DNA of 64,000 nucleotides from Ulvibacter antarcticus (GTDB taxonomy: Bacteria; Bacteroidota; Bacteroidia; Flavobacteriales; Flavobacteriaceae): positions 806,001 to 870,000 of the forward strand of contig NZ_REFC01000011.1 in NCBI RefSeq assembly GCF_003688405.1, given 5' to 3'. Both the position numbers and the translations under genes were made by a program. The notes beneath the pieces are model-generated. The model had not been told where the DNA came from. It ran no database searches and saw only the letters and a program-made list of their open reading frames with translations. Shown here in pieces: positions 1 to 9,011 of the stretch; positions within the stretch are counted from its first letter, which is position 1, and every line of letters begins with the position of its first letter.

Positions 1-1
1 G

Positions 2-3000
2 CCTGCTGTAGCCTTGACAGATAGCGGAAACATGATGGGGGCCTTTCACTTCGTGCGAGCTGTAAATACCTACAACGCGGGGCTTTCCGAAGAAGAACAA
101 CACAAAAGCTTAAAGGGAATTGTAGGTTGCGAATACTTTGTTTGTGAGGATCATCTTAATAAATCTCAAAAAGACAATGGCTATCAGATTGTCTTGCTTG
201 CAAAAACTAAAAAAGGCTATCACAACCTCGCTAAAATGGCTTCGATCGCTTATACCGAAGGGTTTTATTATGTGCCGCGAATCGATAGAGAGGTCATAAA
301 AAAATATAAGGAAGACATTATTGTACTTTCTGGTGGAATGTATGGTGAAGTGTCCAGTAAAATTTTAAATATTGGCGAGAATCAGGCCGAGGAAGCACTG
401 CTTTGGTGGAAGGAAGAGTTTAAAGATGATTTTTATCTGGAAATTTTACGTCATGATCAGGAAGATGAGGATAGAGTGAACTCGGTATTGATCGATTTCG
501 CCAACAAGCATCAGGTGAAGTTGGTCGCTTGTAATAACACCTATTATGTCGATAAGGAGAATGCCAATGCGCATGATATTTTGTTATGTGTAAAAGATGG
601 CGAAAAGCAGGCAACGCCTATAGGTCGGGGTCGTGGCTACCGTTATGGTTTGCCAAATCAGGAGTATTATTTTAAGTCTCAGGAGGAGATGAAGGAGATT
701 TTTAAAGACCTTCCGGAAGCCATAAGCAATATTTCTGAAGTGATAGAAAAGATAGAGTCTTATACCCTTGCTCGAGATGTATTGTTACCAAAATTCGACA
801 TTCCTGAAGAGTTTTTAGATTCTGAAGATGTAGCCGATGGAGGAAAAAGAGGGGAAAATGACTATCTGAAGCATCTTACCTTTTTGGGCGCCAAAAAACG
901 ATATGGAGACCTCACTCCGGAAATAGAAGAACGCATAAAATTTGAATTAAGTGTTATTGAGAAAACCGGTTATCCCGGGTATTTCCTGATTACGGAAGAT
1001 TTTATTAGAGAAGCGCGCAACATGGATGTTTCGGTAGGTCCCGGACGTGGATCGGCAGCCGGTTCTGTGGTTGCCTATTGTTTGTGGATTACGAATATCG
1101 ACCCAATTAAGTACGATCTGCTTTTTGAGCGTTTCTTAAATCCGGATCGTGTGAGTATGCCCGATATCGATATCGATTTTGATGATGAAGGTCGATCTAA
1201 GGTGATGGATTATGTGATCCAAAAATACGGCTCGAATCAGGTGGCACAAATAATCACTTATGGTACCATGGCAGCCAAATCTGCTATTCGTGATACTGCC
1301 AGAGTACTGGATCTACCATTGGGAGATGCCGATCGGATTTCGAAGCTGATTCCGAATATGACGAAGTTGAATAAGATCTTCGGAATGAGCGATCAAGAGC
1401 TTCGGAAGAAATTTAGAAGTGATGAACTACCCAAGGTAAATGAGCTCTTAAATCTTTCCGAAGGAAGCGATCTGGAAGCTGAAACTATTAATCAGGCGAA
1501 AATATTAGAAGGTTCGGTTCGTAATACTGGGATTCACGCCTGTGGGGTAATTATCACGCCAAGTGATATCACCGATTTCGTACCGGTTGCAACCGCCAAG
1601 GATAGTGATTTATACGTCACCCAATTCGATAACTCTGTTGTGGAGAGTGCCGGATTGCTGAAAATGGATTTCCTGGGATTGAAAACGCTGACTTTAATTA
1701 AAGACACGGTTAAACTTGTAAAGCACAAACACGATATTGATCTGGATCCGGATGAATTTCCGTTGGACGATGAAAAAACATACGAATTGTTCCAAAGAGG
1801 AGAGACGGTAGGGATCTTTCAGTACGAATCTGCCGGGATGCAGAAGTATATGAAAGAGCTGAAACCAACGGTTTTTGCTGATTTAATTGCAATGAACGCC
1901 TTGTATCGTCCCGGTCCGTTGGAATATATCCCGAGTTTCATCCGAAGAAAAAACGGAGAGGAAAAGATAGAATATGATCTTCCGGCGATGGAAGGTTACC
2001 TTAAGGAGACATATGGAATTACAGTGTATCAGGAGCAAGTAATGCTCTTGTCACAGAGTCTGGCAGGATTTACCAAAGGTGAAGCCGATGTACTTCGGAA
2101 AGCCATGGGTAAGAAACAAAAGGCGGTTCTCGATAAGATGAAGCCTCAGTTTATTGAACAAGCAGTCGAAAAAGGGCATGATGCCGAAAAATTAGAAAAA
2201 ATCTGGAAGGATTGGGAAGCGTTTGCGAGTTATGCCTTTAATAAATCCCACTCTACCTGTTACGCCTGGATTGCTTATCAGACTGCCTATTTAAAGGCGC
2301 ATTACCCGGCCGAATATATGGCGGCAGTGCTTTCAAATAATATGAGTGATATTAAGCAGGTGACTTTCTTTATGGATGAATGCAAACGGATGGGCATGGA
2401 CGTTCTTGGTCCGGATGTGAACGAATCCTTTTATAAGTTTACGGTAAACGATCAGGGCAAAGTGCGCTTCGGAATGGGTGCCATTAAAGGAGTAGGTGGA
2501 AACGCCGTGGCTACTATTGTAGAACATCGAAAAGATGGAAAATACAAATCTATTTTTGATCTTTCAAAAAGAATTGACCTGCGTTCTGCTAACAAAAAAG
2601 CATTTGAAAACTTAGCATTAGCCGGCGGTTTCGACAGTTTCGATACTCATCGCGGACAGTATTTACACGACGACGGTGATGGAGTGATGTTTTTAGAGAA
2701 AGTGCTGAAATATGCCAATAAGTATCAGGAGACACAAAATTCATCACAGGTAAGTTTGTTTGGCGATGCTAGTGAAGTACAGATTCCCGAACCGGAAGTG
2801 CCACCATGTGAAGAATGGGGCACGATGAAAAAGCTGAAACTCGAAAAGGAAGTGGTAGGCGTTTACATTTCCGGTCATCCGTTGGATGATTTTAAAACCG
2901 AAATGAAGAGTTTTACCAACGCCAAAGTTTCAGATTTTAACGAGCTGGAGAAATATGTGAATCGCGAATTGTGTTTCGGAGGAATTGTAAGTGATGTCCA

Positions 3001-3478
3001 GCACCGGGAATCAAAGGCCGGGAAAGGCTGGGCGATTTTCACGGTGGAAGATTACGACGATAGTTATGAGTTTAAAATTTTCGGGGAGGAGTATTTAAAG
3101 TTGCGTCACTTTTTGGTACCTAACTCCTTTATACACGCCAGAGTTTTTGTGAAAGAAGGTTGGACCAACCGCGATACCGGTAAAAAAGGAGAGCCTAGAT
3201 TACAATACAACAGCATGCAGTTATTGCACGATGTGATGGATACTCAGGCACGCAAACTCACCATCCAAATGCCTTTGGAAGAGTTAAAAGATGAAAAGAT
3301 CGATATGCTAAAGGATTTGTTCACCACTCATAAAGGTGATAAACACTTACATTTTGTGATCTACCAATTGGAAGACAAATTGAAACTCAATATGCCAAGC
3401 AGGAAGCAGAAAGTGATGATCTCGAATGAACTGTTGGAAATATTGGATAAGGAAGAGATTAGTTATAGGTTGAATTAA
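2..3478 (+). CDS. dnaE: DNA polymerase III alpha subunit, 5'-truncated by the window
   Basis: Replicative C-family polymerase subunit. The open frame runs back to base 2 without a stop, and the first visible residues (ALTDSGNMMGA) belong to the N-terminal PHP domain, so the true start is upstream; the TTG at 14 is not a start. Visible landmarks are the polymerase active-site segment with MPDIDIDFDDEGR (about 1158-1196), the YRPGPLEYIPSFIRRK segment (about 1906-1950), helix-hairpin-helix and OB-fold regions near the C-terminus (LCFGGIVSDVQ), and an ordinary stop. About 1155 residues are visible; flavobacterial DnaE1 is roughly 1400-1500, so the missing part is the start of PHP. Base composition is richer in G+C than the island that follows. 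Identification is secure. Confidence 0.97.
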   Translation, partial: PAVALTDSGNMMGAFHFVRAVNTYNAGLSEEEQHKSLKGIVGCEYFVCEDHLNKSQKDNGYQIVLLAKTKKGYHNLAKMASIAYTEGFYYVPRIDREVIKKYKEDIIVLSGGMYGEVSSKILNIGENQAEEALLWWKEEFKDDFYLEILRHDQEDEDRVNSVLIDFANKHQVKLVACNNTYYVDKENANAHDILLCVKDGEKQATPIGRGRGYRYGLPNQEYYFKSQEEMKEIFKDLPEAISNISEVIEKIESYTLARDVLLPKFDIPEEFLDSEDVADGGKRGENDYLKHLTFLGAKKRYGDLTPEIEERIKFELSVIEKTGYPGYFLITEDFIREARNMDVSVGPGRGSAAGSVVAYCLWITNIDPIKYDLLFERFLNPDRVSMPDIDIDFDDEGRSKVMDYVIQKYGSNQVAQIITYGTMAAKSAIRDTARVLDLPLGDADRISKLIPNMTKLNKIFGMSDQELRKKFRSDELPKVNELLNLSEGSDLEAETINQAKILEGSVRNTGIHACGVIITPSDITDFVPVATAKDSDLYVTQFDNSVVESAGLLKMDFLGLKTLTLIKDTVKLVKHKHDIDLDPDEFPLDDEKTYELFQRGETVGIFQYESAGMQKYMKELKPTVFADLIAMNALYRPGPLEYIPSFIRRKNGEEKIEYDLPAMEGYLKETYGITVYQEQVMLLSQSLAGFTKGEADVLRKAMGKKQKAVLDKMKPQFIEQAVEKGHDAEKLEKIWKDWEAFASYAFNKSHSTCYAWIAYQTAYLKAHYPAEYMAAVLSNNMSDIKQVTFFMDECKRMGMDVLGPDVNESFYKFTVNDQGKVRFGMGAIKGVGGNAVATIVEHRKDGKYKSIFDLSKRIDLRSANKKAFENLALAGGFDSFDTHRGQYLHDDGDGVMFLEKVLKYANKYQETQNSSQVSLFGDASEVQIPEPEVPPCEEWGTMKKLKLEKEVVGVYISGHPLDDFKTEMKSFTNAKVSDFNELEKYVNRELCFGGIVSDVQHRESKAGKGWAIFTVEDYDDSYEFKIFGEEYLKLRHFLVPNSFIHARVFVKEGWTNRDTGKKGEPRLQYNSMQLLHDVMDTQARKLTIQMPLEELKDEKIDMLKDLFTTHKGDKHLHFVIYQLEDKLKLNMPSRKQKVMISNELLEILDKEEISYRLN

Positions 3479-3507
3479 AAAACGTTATTAACGTATAATA
3501 CTGAGAA

Positions 3508-3612
3508 TTTGGGCGTTCCCCGCTCGGAGCGGGTCGGGCTTTTCGCACTCGCTTTTTTGTTCCTATCGTCGCAATAAGAGCTCAAACAATTGCTTCAATC
3601 CCTAACGTAAAA
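3508..3612 (+). repeat. Structured intergenic element of a type recurrent in Bacteroidetes
   Basis: The head reads GGGCGTTCCCC, then a hairpin (CCCGCTCGGAGCGGG at 3519-3533), then TCGGGCTTTTCGC; the tail is CAATCCCTAACG. I recall intergenic elements of the same layout (GGGCGTT ... GGGTCGGGCT ... CGC ... ATCCCTAACG) from many Bacteroidetes genomes. That is memory, not a search. Its function is unknown to me; a small structured RNA or a non-autonomous repeat are both possible. Confidence 0.4.
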
Positions 3613-3822
3613 GGGGAGGTTTTGGGTTTAGATTAGTTGTCGAAACTAAGCAATGTTTCGGTCGTAATAAAAGAGGATAAAATTTATTTAAACTTAATTT
3701 TTATGTTTATTCAAAATGGTTAAAAGCTAAACTGAAATTTTTAAGTTAAAACATTAATAATTAGGATATTAAATTATGTATTGGAGGCGGTTGGATAGAG
3801 GATTATTAAGGCAATAATTTAA

Positions 3823-3830
3823 TACTTTTG
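3823..3830 (+). promoter_or_regulatory. Putative -7 box of the defence-island operon
   Basis: TACTTTTG fits the Bacteroidetes -7 consensus TAnnTTTG and lies 40 bases before the start codon of the methyltransferase gene. No good TTTG -33 box is seen at the usual 18-20 base spacing, so this is a weak call. Confidence 0.35.
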
Positions 3831-3870
3831 TTAGTATTTTTACAATCTTATAAAAATAGAAAATTTAGGA

Positions 3871-5124
3871 ATGAGTAATAAGAAGTTTACTTTTATTGAT
3901 TTATTTGCTGGCTGTGGTGGTTTGAGTGAAGGATTCTTATCCTCAAATAAGTTTAAAGGATTAGCGCATGTAGAATGGGAACTACCCATGGTAAATACAT
4001 TAAGAAAAAGACTTGAAACAAAATGGAAACACACTGAAGATGAAGCATTAAAACACGTTATCCATTTTGATATTCAAAAGACCAATGAACTTTTAAACGG
4101 CTCATGGAATATAGACACAAAGAGTCTCTATCAAAAAACGAATCATAATAGTGTAATCAATAAAGGTTTAAAAGGAATTATTGGTAATAAGAAAGTTGAT
4201 TTTATTATTGGTGGCCCACCTTGTCAAGCATATTCAATTGCAGGAAGAGCTCAAGACAAAAACTCAATGAAAGATGATTATAGAAATTATTTATTTGAAA
4301 GTTTTGTTGAAGTTGTAAAAGAATTTCAGCCTAAAGCTTTTGTTTTTGAAAATGTTCCTGGAATGCTCAGCGCTGAACCTGGTGGTATTAAGGTAACAGA
4401 AAGAGTATATAAAGCTTTTAATGAAATTGGATATGAAATTACAACTCCAAAAAATTTAAAAAATAGAGTTTACGTTGCTGATGATTTTCAAGTTCCTCAA
4501 AAAAGGAGAAGATTAATAATAGTAGGAATAAAAAAAGATAGAAATTATGAGCTTAATGAATTGTATAAAAAAATTGATGTACAAAAATCAGAAAATAAAA
4601 AAAACGTAAAAGATGCACTTTTTAATTTGCCTACAATTAGCCCATTAAAAAAAGTAACTAAAGTTAAAGGTAAAAATGTTTCGCACAAACTAAATGAAAA
4701 TGATGTTGAAATTATGCAACATGAACCTAGACACAGTAATGAGAGAGATGTAAGGGTTTTTAAAGAATGGGTTGAGAATGAAATGAATAAAAAAACTTTA
4801 AATGAGAAAATAGAGTTTTATAATAGATTATTAAATAAAGAATCAAAACACGCTAAGTATCGTAATTTAGAATGGGATAAGCCATCTCCAACTGTTGTAG
4901 CTCATCTTTATAAAGATGGTTTAATGTTTATTCATCCAGATTCTGAACAAGCTAGATCAATAACTATAAGAGAAGCAGGATTACTTCAATCATTTCCAAT
5001 GGATTTTGAGTTTGTTGGAAGTAAAGGTTATTGTTACAAAATGATAGGAAATGCTGTTCCTCCTCTTATGGCAAAATCGATAGCAATAGGTATTAATGAT
5101 TATTTTAAGAATATTAGTTTATGA
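3871..5124 (+). CDS. DNA (cytosine-5-)methyltransferase
   Basis: Methylates cytosine C5 in DNA; in this setting it most likely protects host DNA from the nucleases encoded next to it. All conserved blocks are present: motif I DLFAGCGGLSEG (residues 10-21), catalytic GGPPCQ with Cys118, FENV (159-162), QKRRR (210-214), a target-recognition region (about 225-345), RSITIREAGLLQSFP and the closing YKMIGNAVPPL. The length of 417 residues is normal for a complete enzyme. The next gene overlaps its stop by 4 bases (ATGA). The gene is clearly more A/T-rich than dnaE, consistent with transfer. The recognition site cannot be read from sequence; the EcoRII-N-like partner at 12557 hints at a C-rich site. 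Confidence 0.95.
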   Translation: MSNKKFTFIDLFAGCGGLSEGFLSSNKFKGLAHVEWELPMVNTLRKRLETKWKHTEDEALKHVIHFDIQKTNELLNGSWNIDTKSLYQKTNHNSVINKGLKGIIGNKKVDFIIGGPPCQAYSIAGRAQDKNSMKDDYRNYLFESFVEVVKEFQPKAFVFENVPGMLSAEPGGIKVTERVYKAFNEIGYEITTPKNLKNRVYVADDFQVPQKRRRLIIVGIKKDRNYELNELYKKIDVQKSENKKNVKDALFNLPTISPLKKVTKVKGKNVSHKLNENDVEIMQHEPRHSNERDVRVFKEWVENEMNKKTLNEKIEFYNRLLNKESKHAKYRNLEWDKPSPTVVAHLYKDGLMFIHPDSEQARSITIREAGLLQSFPMDFEFVGSKGYCYKMIGNAVPPLMAKSIAIGINDYFKNISL

Positions 5125-5825
5125 AAATATTAGTTGCTTGTGAAGAAAGTCAAGCTATTACAAAAGAATTAAGAGCTTTGGGTCATGATGCCTATAGTTG
5201 CGATTTATTACCTTGTAGTGGTGGGCATCCTGAATGGCATTTCAACTATGACGTTTTTCAAGTAATAGAAGAAAATGGAGGTACTCTTCAAAATGGAAGC
5301 TTAGTAAATGATGGTTTAGATTGGGAATTAATGATTGCACACCCACCATGTACATTCTTAGCAGTTAGTGGTGCAAGATGGTATTATCACCCAGATGATA
5401 GCGGTATGCCAACATCTGAGAGAAGACCTCATCCAAGATTTCCTGACAGAGCTGAGCATAGAGAGGAAGCTGTAGAATTTTTCATTAGATTATGTGAAGC
5501 ACCAATAGAGAAAATTGCTGTTGAGAATCCGGTAGGAATAATTAGTACAAGGTATCGAAAACCAAATCAAACTGTCCATCCTTGGATGTTTGGAGACGAA
5601 GCTTCTAAGTCTACTTGTCTCTGGCTAAAAAACTTACCATTATTAGAAGCTACGGATATTGTAGGTAAAGGTGAACGAGTAGTTTTAAGTAGTGGTAAAA
5701 GTTTACCTAAATGGTATTCGGATGCTTTAACTAATGCAAAATCTTCTGCAGAAAGAAGAACCTTAAGAAGTAAAACATTTAAAGGAATGGCAGAAGCCAT
5801 GGCTTTACAATGGACTGTGCAATAA
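5121..5825 (+). CDS. Second cytosine-methyltransferase-like protein, phage-type
   Basis: This 234-residue protein resembles a family I know mainly from phages and prophages. It begins MKILVACEESQ and carries GGHPEWH, then AHPPCTFLAVSGARW around Cys77 and VENPVG (134-139). The PPC and EN pair match motifs IV and VI of C5 methyltransferases, but the usual motif I FxGxGG, motif VIII and motif X are not recognisable and there is no room for a large target-recognition domain. It starts inside the stop of the previous gene and ends 6 bases before the McrB-like gene, so it is translationally tied to both. LlaJI-type systems also carry two methyltransferase genes ahead of their two restriction genes. 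Activity is uncertain. Confidence 0.7.
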   Translation: MKILVACEESQAITKELRALGHDAYSCDLLPCSGGHPEWHFNYDVFQVIEENGGTLQNGSLVNDGLDWELMIAHPPCTFLAVSGARWYYHPDDSGMPTSERRPHPRFPDRAEHREEAVEFFIRLCEAPIEKIAVENPVGIISTRYRKPNQTVHPWMFGDEASKSTCLWLKNLPLLEATDIVGKGERVVLSSGKSLPKWYSDALTNAKSSAERRTLRSKTFKGMAEAMALQWTVQ

Positions 5826-5831
5826 GAACAT

Positions 5832-7469
5832 ATGATATATTTAAAAAGAATTCAGAAACAGGATAAAGAAAAAAGCTTTTTTATTTTTAAAGAAGCTTTT
5901 GATAAGTTTTTTACTGAAAGTCCAAAAAATGGGACTAAAGAAGAAATTAATCTAATCTATAATAATACAGAGTCTAAAGCTCAGCTCCAAAATAATGGAG
6001 GAAGTGACTTTAGAATTATTTATTTTAAGAATAAAGCTACAGGTAAATCTAATAGGCCAAGTTATGAAGAAGGAGATCTTGTGGTATTCAATAAAAGAAA
6101 TAATGTCTATAACTTAAATATAATTACACCTAGTAACAAAAAATACATAGAGCTAAATTCCCTTTTAGGCACAAATAACAATATAATGATTGAAGCAAAA
6201 AAATATTCCTTAAATCAAATATTATTTGGCCCTCCTGGAACAGGAAAAACGTATTCAACTATTCAAAAATCATTAGAAATTTTAAATCAGCACTCACTTG
6301 ATTCTGATATTACTAATCGTATAATTGAAAACAGAGAAAAATTCAAAAGCCTTTTAAACAAAAGAATATTTTTTGTTACCATGCATCCTTCGTATAGTTA
6401 CGAAGACTTTGTCCAAGGCTTGAAACCTAAGACTAACAAATCAGGATCATTATTCTTTGAACCTAAAGATGGTGTATTCAAAAATGTTGTAAAAAAGTCA
6501 AAAGAACTTTATGAAAACGAAGGAGAAGTAAGCGAGGTTGATATTGACAATAAAGATGTTTTAAAAATATGTTTCTTTTTATCAAAATTTAATACTAAGA
6601 CCGATAAAAAAGCCAACTTATTTTTTGGAGACAAAAGCCCTGGAAAAGTATTTTCAAAAATTGCAGATAAATTTAATTTGAATACAAACTCTGTAAAAAA
6701 CCACAGAGATAAATTTGATTTCCTTATGTCTGAAGATCGTAAAGGTTGGAAACCTAATAATGGCAGTAGCGATACTTTAGATAATTCTGATTTATGGCCT
6801 TATGATGATATTTATAAAGAATTAAAAGATAAAACATATGGGGAAGTTGAATCTTTAGTTGGTAAGATATATAAAAAGTCTTTAATCGTTAAAGATAAAA
6901 TAGAAGATAATATCAATTTTGTAATAATACTAGACGAAATAAACAGAGCAAACATTTCAAAAGTCTTTGGAGAATTAATCACCCTTCTTGAAGAAGACAA
7001 AAGAATTGATGGAGAAAATGAGTTAACAGCAACTCTTCCGTCGGGAGAAGTTTTTGGTGTTCCTCCAAACTTATATGTTATTGGCACAATGAATACTGCA
7101 GACAAATCTATCGCTCTAGTTGATATTGCATTAAGACGAAGGTTTCAATTTGAAGCAATGTATCCTAAACCGGAAATTATTAAAGAATTTGGGAAAGGGG
7201 ATGCTGCTGTTAAAACAGAAAAAGCTGGTTTTATGACAGTATTAAATACTCGTTTAAGGAAAGACAAAGGTGTCGATTTTCAAATTGGGCATGCTTATTT
7301 TATGAAAGACAATTCTTTAGCAGAAGTTATTAATCAAAATATCATACCATTATTGACAGAATATTATAGAAATGATCTTGACAAGGTTAAAAAAATAATG
7401 AAAGATCTAGGTAAACCTACAGATAATGATACTTGGGATACATTTGGTTTACTAGAATACAAATTATAA
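5832..7469 (+). CDS. McrB-type AAA+ GTPase subunit of a restriction complex (LlaJI R1-like)
   Basis: Motor subunit of a McrBC-family restriction complex, which uses GTP to translocate DNA and drives a partner nuclease. Walker A is GPPGTGKT (133-140), Walker B VIILDEINRANISKV (364-378), and MNTADKS (420-426) is the signature by which McrB-type proteins differ from other AAA+ ATPases; ALRRRF (433-438) follows. The block MHPSYSYEDFVQGLKP is also typical. The first ~115 residues form a separate domain, perhaps DNA-binding, that I cannot assign with confidence. An insert (about 225-345) separates the Walker motifs. The gene lies 6 bases after the previous gene and 2 before the McrC-like gene. Confidence 0.9.
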   Translation: MIYLKRIQKQDKEKSFFIFKEAFDKFFTESPKNGTKEEINLIYNNTESKAQLQNNGGSDFRIIYFKNKATGKSNRPSYEEGDLVVFNKRNNVYNLNIITPSNKKYIELNSLLGTNNNIMIEAKKYSLNQILFGPPGTGKTYSTIQKSLEILNQHSLDSDITNRIIENREKFKSLLNKRIFFVTMHPSYSYEDFVQGLKPKTNKSGSLFFEPKDGVFKNVVKKSKELYENEGEVSEVDIDNKDVLKICFFLSKFNTKTDKKANLFFGDKSPGKVFSKIADKFNLNTNSVKNHRDKFDFLMSEDRKGWKPNNGSSDTLDNSDLWPYDDIYKELKDKTYGEVESLVGKIYKKSLIVKDKIEDNINFVIILDEINRANISKVFGELITLLEEDKRIDGENELTATLPSGEVFGVPPNLYVIGTMNTADKSIALVDIALRRRFQFEAMYPKPEIIKEFGKGDAAVKTEKAGFMTVLNTRLRKDKGVDFQIGHAYFMKDNSLAEVINQNIIPLLTEYYRNDLDKVKKIMKDLGKPTDNDTWDTFGLLEYKL

Positions 7470-7471
7470 TA

Positions 7472-8944
7472 ATGTCTAAAACCATAAATCTTTTTGAATT
7501 TGTAAAATACTCTTGGAAGAAATCAGAAGAGTTAAAAGATTTACCTAAAAAAAAGAAGTTCTCAGATGAGCTAGAAAAAGTTCTTGATCATATATGGTTA
7601 GAGAGAAATAAATTTATACCTTCAGAAAATCTGTATTACCTTTCTAAATCTAAGAAACAACGTTTTATCGATTTTAGAAAAAATGAAATTGTACCAAGAA
7701 ATTGGATTGGCACTATTCATTTCAGAGGAAAAGAAGATGAATATATCATTAACCTGCTACCCAAAATATTTCATAATGAGAATAAGAACCTAAATGAAAT
7801 AGAAATAAACGGGATTTTTACTCATATTTTATGGTGGCTTACTGGAAGCGAAAAACAAAATTATTCTACTGTTGAAAATAGTTTAGAAGCTCTCGAATCT
7901 AATTTATTAGAGGTTATGGTTTATCTATTTTCTGAATATACTCTTGATGTTTTTTCAAGTAATTCTTACAACTACTATGAAACGGTTGAAGAAGATCTTC
8001 AAACAGTAAAAGGCTATACCGATTTTAATCAGTATGTCAATAATTATGCAAGAGGAAATCACCATATTATTCCTTGTGTGTATGATTCTTTTCAATATAA
8101 TAATAAATTCAATCAGATAGTAAAATATGTTGCTCGTTTACTCAAAGATTTCACAAAGAATAAAATAACAAAAAGAAATCTTGAAGAGTTACTGTTTATT
8201 TTGGATGAAGTAGAATATAAAACCGTTACTATTGAAGATTGCGATCAGGTTATATTAAATCCCATTTATACTGAGTTTAAAACAATATTAGATAATTGCA
8301 AATTATTTCTTTCGTCTCTTTCTGTATATAAGTGGAAAGATGACTATAGTGTTTTTGCTTTATTGATTCCTTCTGAAAAACTATTTGAAAACTTCATCTT
8401 TAGTATACTTAAAAATAACCAAGGCGATCAGATAAAAAGAGTCAGTAGAAGTAGACCTGGTAGATCATATCTTGCAAAGCAATTACCGGACAAAAATAGA
8501 TTTAAAATGCTCAGTGACATTGTATTAAAACTTGCTACTAATGACTATCTAATTTTTGACACAAAATACAAGAAAATCTACAACTCAAATATAGATGACG
8601 ATGAATTAGACCCTATATATAATATATCTCAATCAGATATTTATCAAATGGTTTCCTATGCAATAGCTAGTGGTGTATCAAACATTGGTTTAATCTATCC
8701 TAGTCTTCCAAGTGAAGATAAAAATAAAGAACTTCCAATTTATGAAATAAGTGATGCGCTTTCTGATGGGAAATTGATAAGAATTTTCCCTTTTAAGGTA
8801 GATATTATTCATAGCAAAGGTTTGGAGTTTGAGGTAATCGGAAAGCTAGAAGATGTTTTTCTAGAGGCTAAAAATAAATTAATTGGCCAACTTCATACTG
8901 TTGTTGAAACAATTTATAATTTTAAAATTGAAACCACTAAATAA
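7472..8944 (+). CDS. McrC/LlaJI R2-like nuclease subunit
   Basis: Predicted nuclease partner of the McrB-type GTPase. The C-terminal third has the McrC-type PD-(D/E)XK core: SDIVLK (Asp349), then FDTKYKKIY (Asp363, Lys365), then DIYQMVSYA and GLIYPS. The region before it (RVSRSRPGRSYL) also fits. The N-terminal two thirds are helical and not recognised. The ATG at 7472 is preferred to an in-frame start at 7433 because the longer form would run 37 bases into the McrB-like gene; 7472 leaves 2 bases between them. Length is 490 residues. McrC and RE_LlaJI families are both plausible labels, since they share this fold. Confidence 0.85.
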   Translation: MSKTINLFEFVKYSWKKSEELKDLPKKKKFSDELEKVLDHIWLERNKFIPSENLYYLSKSKKQRFIDFRKNEIVPRNWIGTIHFRGKEDEYIINLLPKIFHNENKNLNEIEINGIFTHILWWLTGSEKQNYSTVENSLEALESNLLEVMVYLFSEYTLDVFSSNSYNYYETVEEDLQTVKGYTDFNQYVNNYARGNHHIIPCVYDSFQYNNKFNQIVKYVARLLKDFTKNKITKRNLEELLFILDEVEYKTVTIEDCDQVILNPIYTEFKTILDNCKLFLSSLSVYKWKDDYSVFALLIPSEKLFENFIFSILKNNQGDQIKRVSRSRPGRSYLAKQLPDKNRFKMLSDIVLKLATNDYLIFDTKYKKIYNSNIDDDELDPIYNISQSDIYQMVSYAIASGVSNIGLIYPSLPSEDKNKELPIYEISDALSDGKLIRIFPFKVDIIHSKGLEFEVIGKLEDVFLEAKNKLIGQLHTVVETIYNFKIETTK

Positions 8945-9011
8945 CTCTTTACCAATATTTTACTTTTAAAGGTTCAACACAAATAAATTAGCATTATTAC
9001 AAATAAACAAT

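Larger units (their letters stand above)
3479..3870. other. Intergenic region between dnaE and the defence island
   Basis: No gene seen. The left part holds a structured repeat-like element (3508-3612). The right part is very A/T-rich and carries a -7-type promoter box before the first island gene. The change in base composition around 3620-3700 probably marks the left edge of acquired DNA. No integrase, tRNA or direct repeat was found here. Confidence 0.6.

Noticed and set aside
420-2527. Minus-strand open frames inside dnaE (420-614, 1534-1728, 1710-1892, 2333-2527)
   Set aside because: Short antisense frames opposite a strongly coding gene, with no recognisable features.
7433-7471. Upstream in-frame start of the McrC-like gene
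   Set aside because: It would overlap the McrB-like gene by 37 bases; the ATG at 7472 gives normal spacing.
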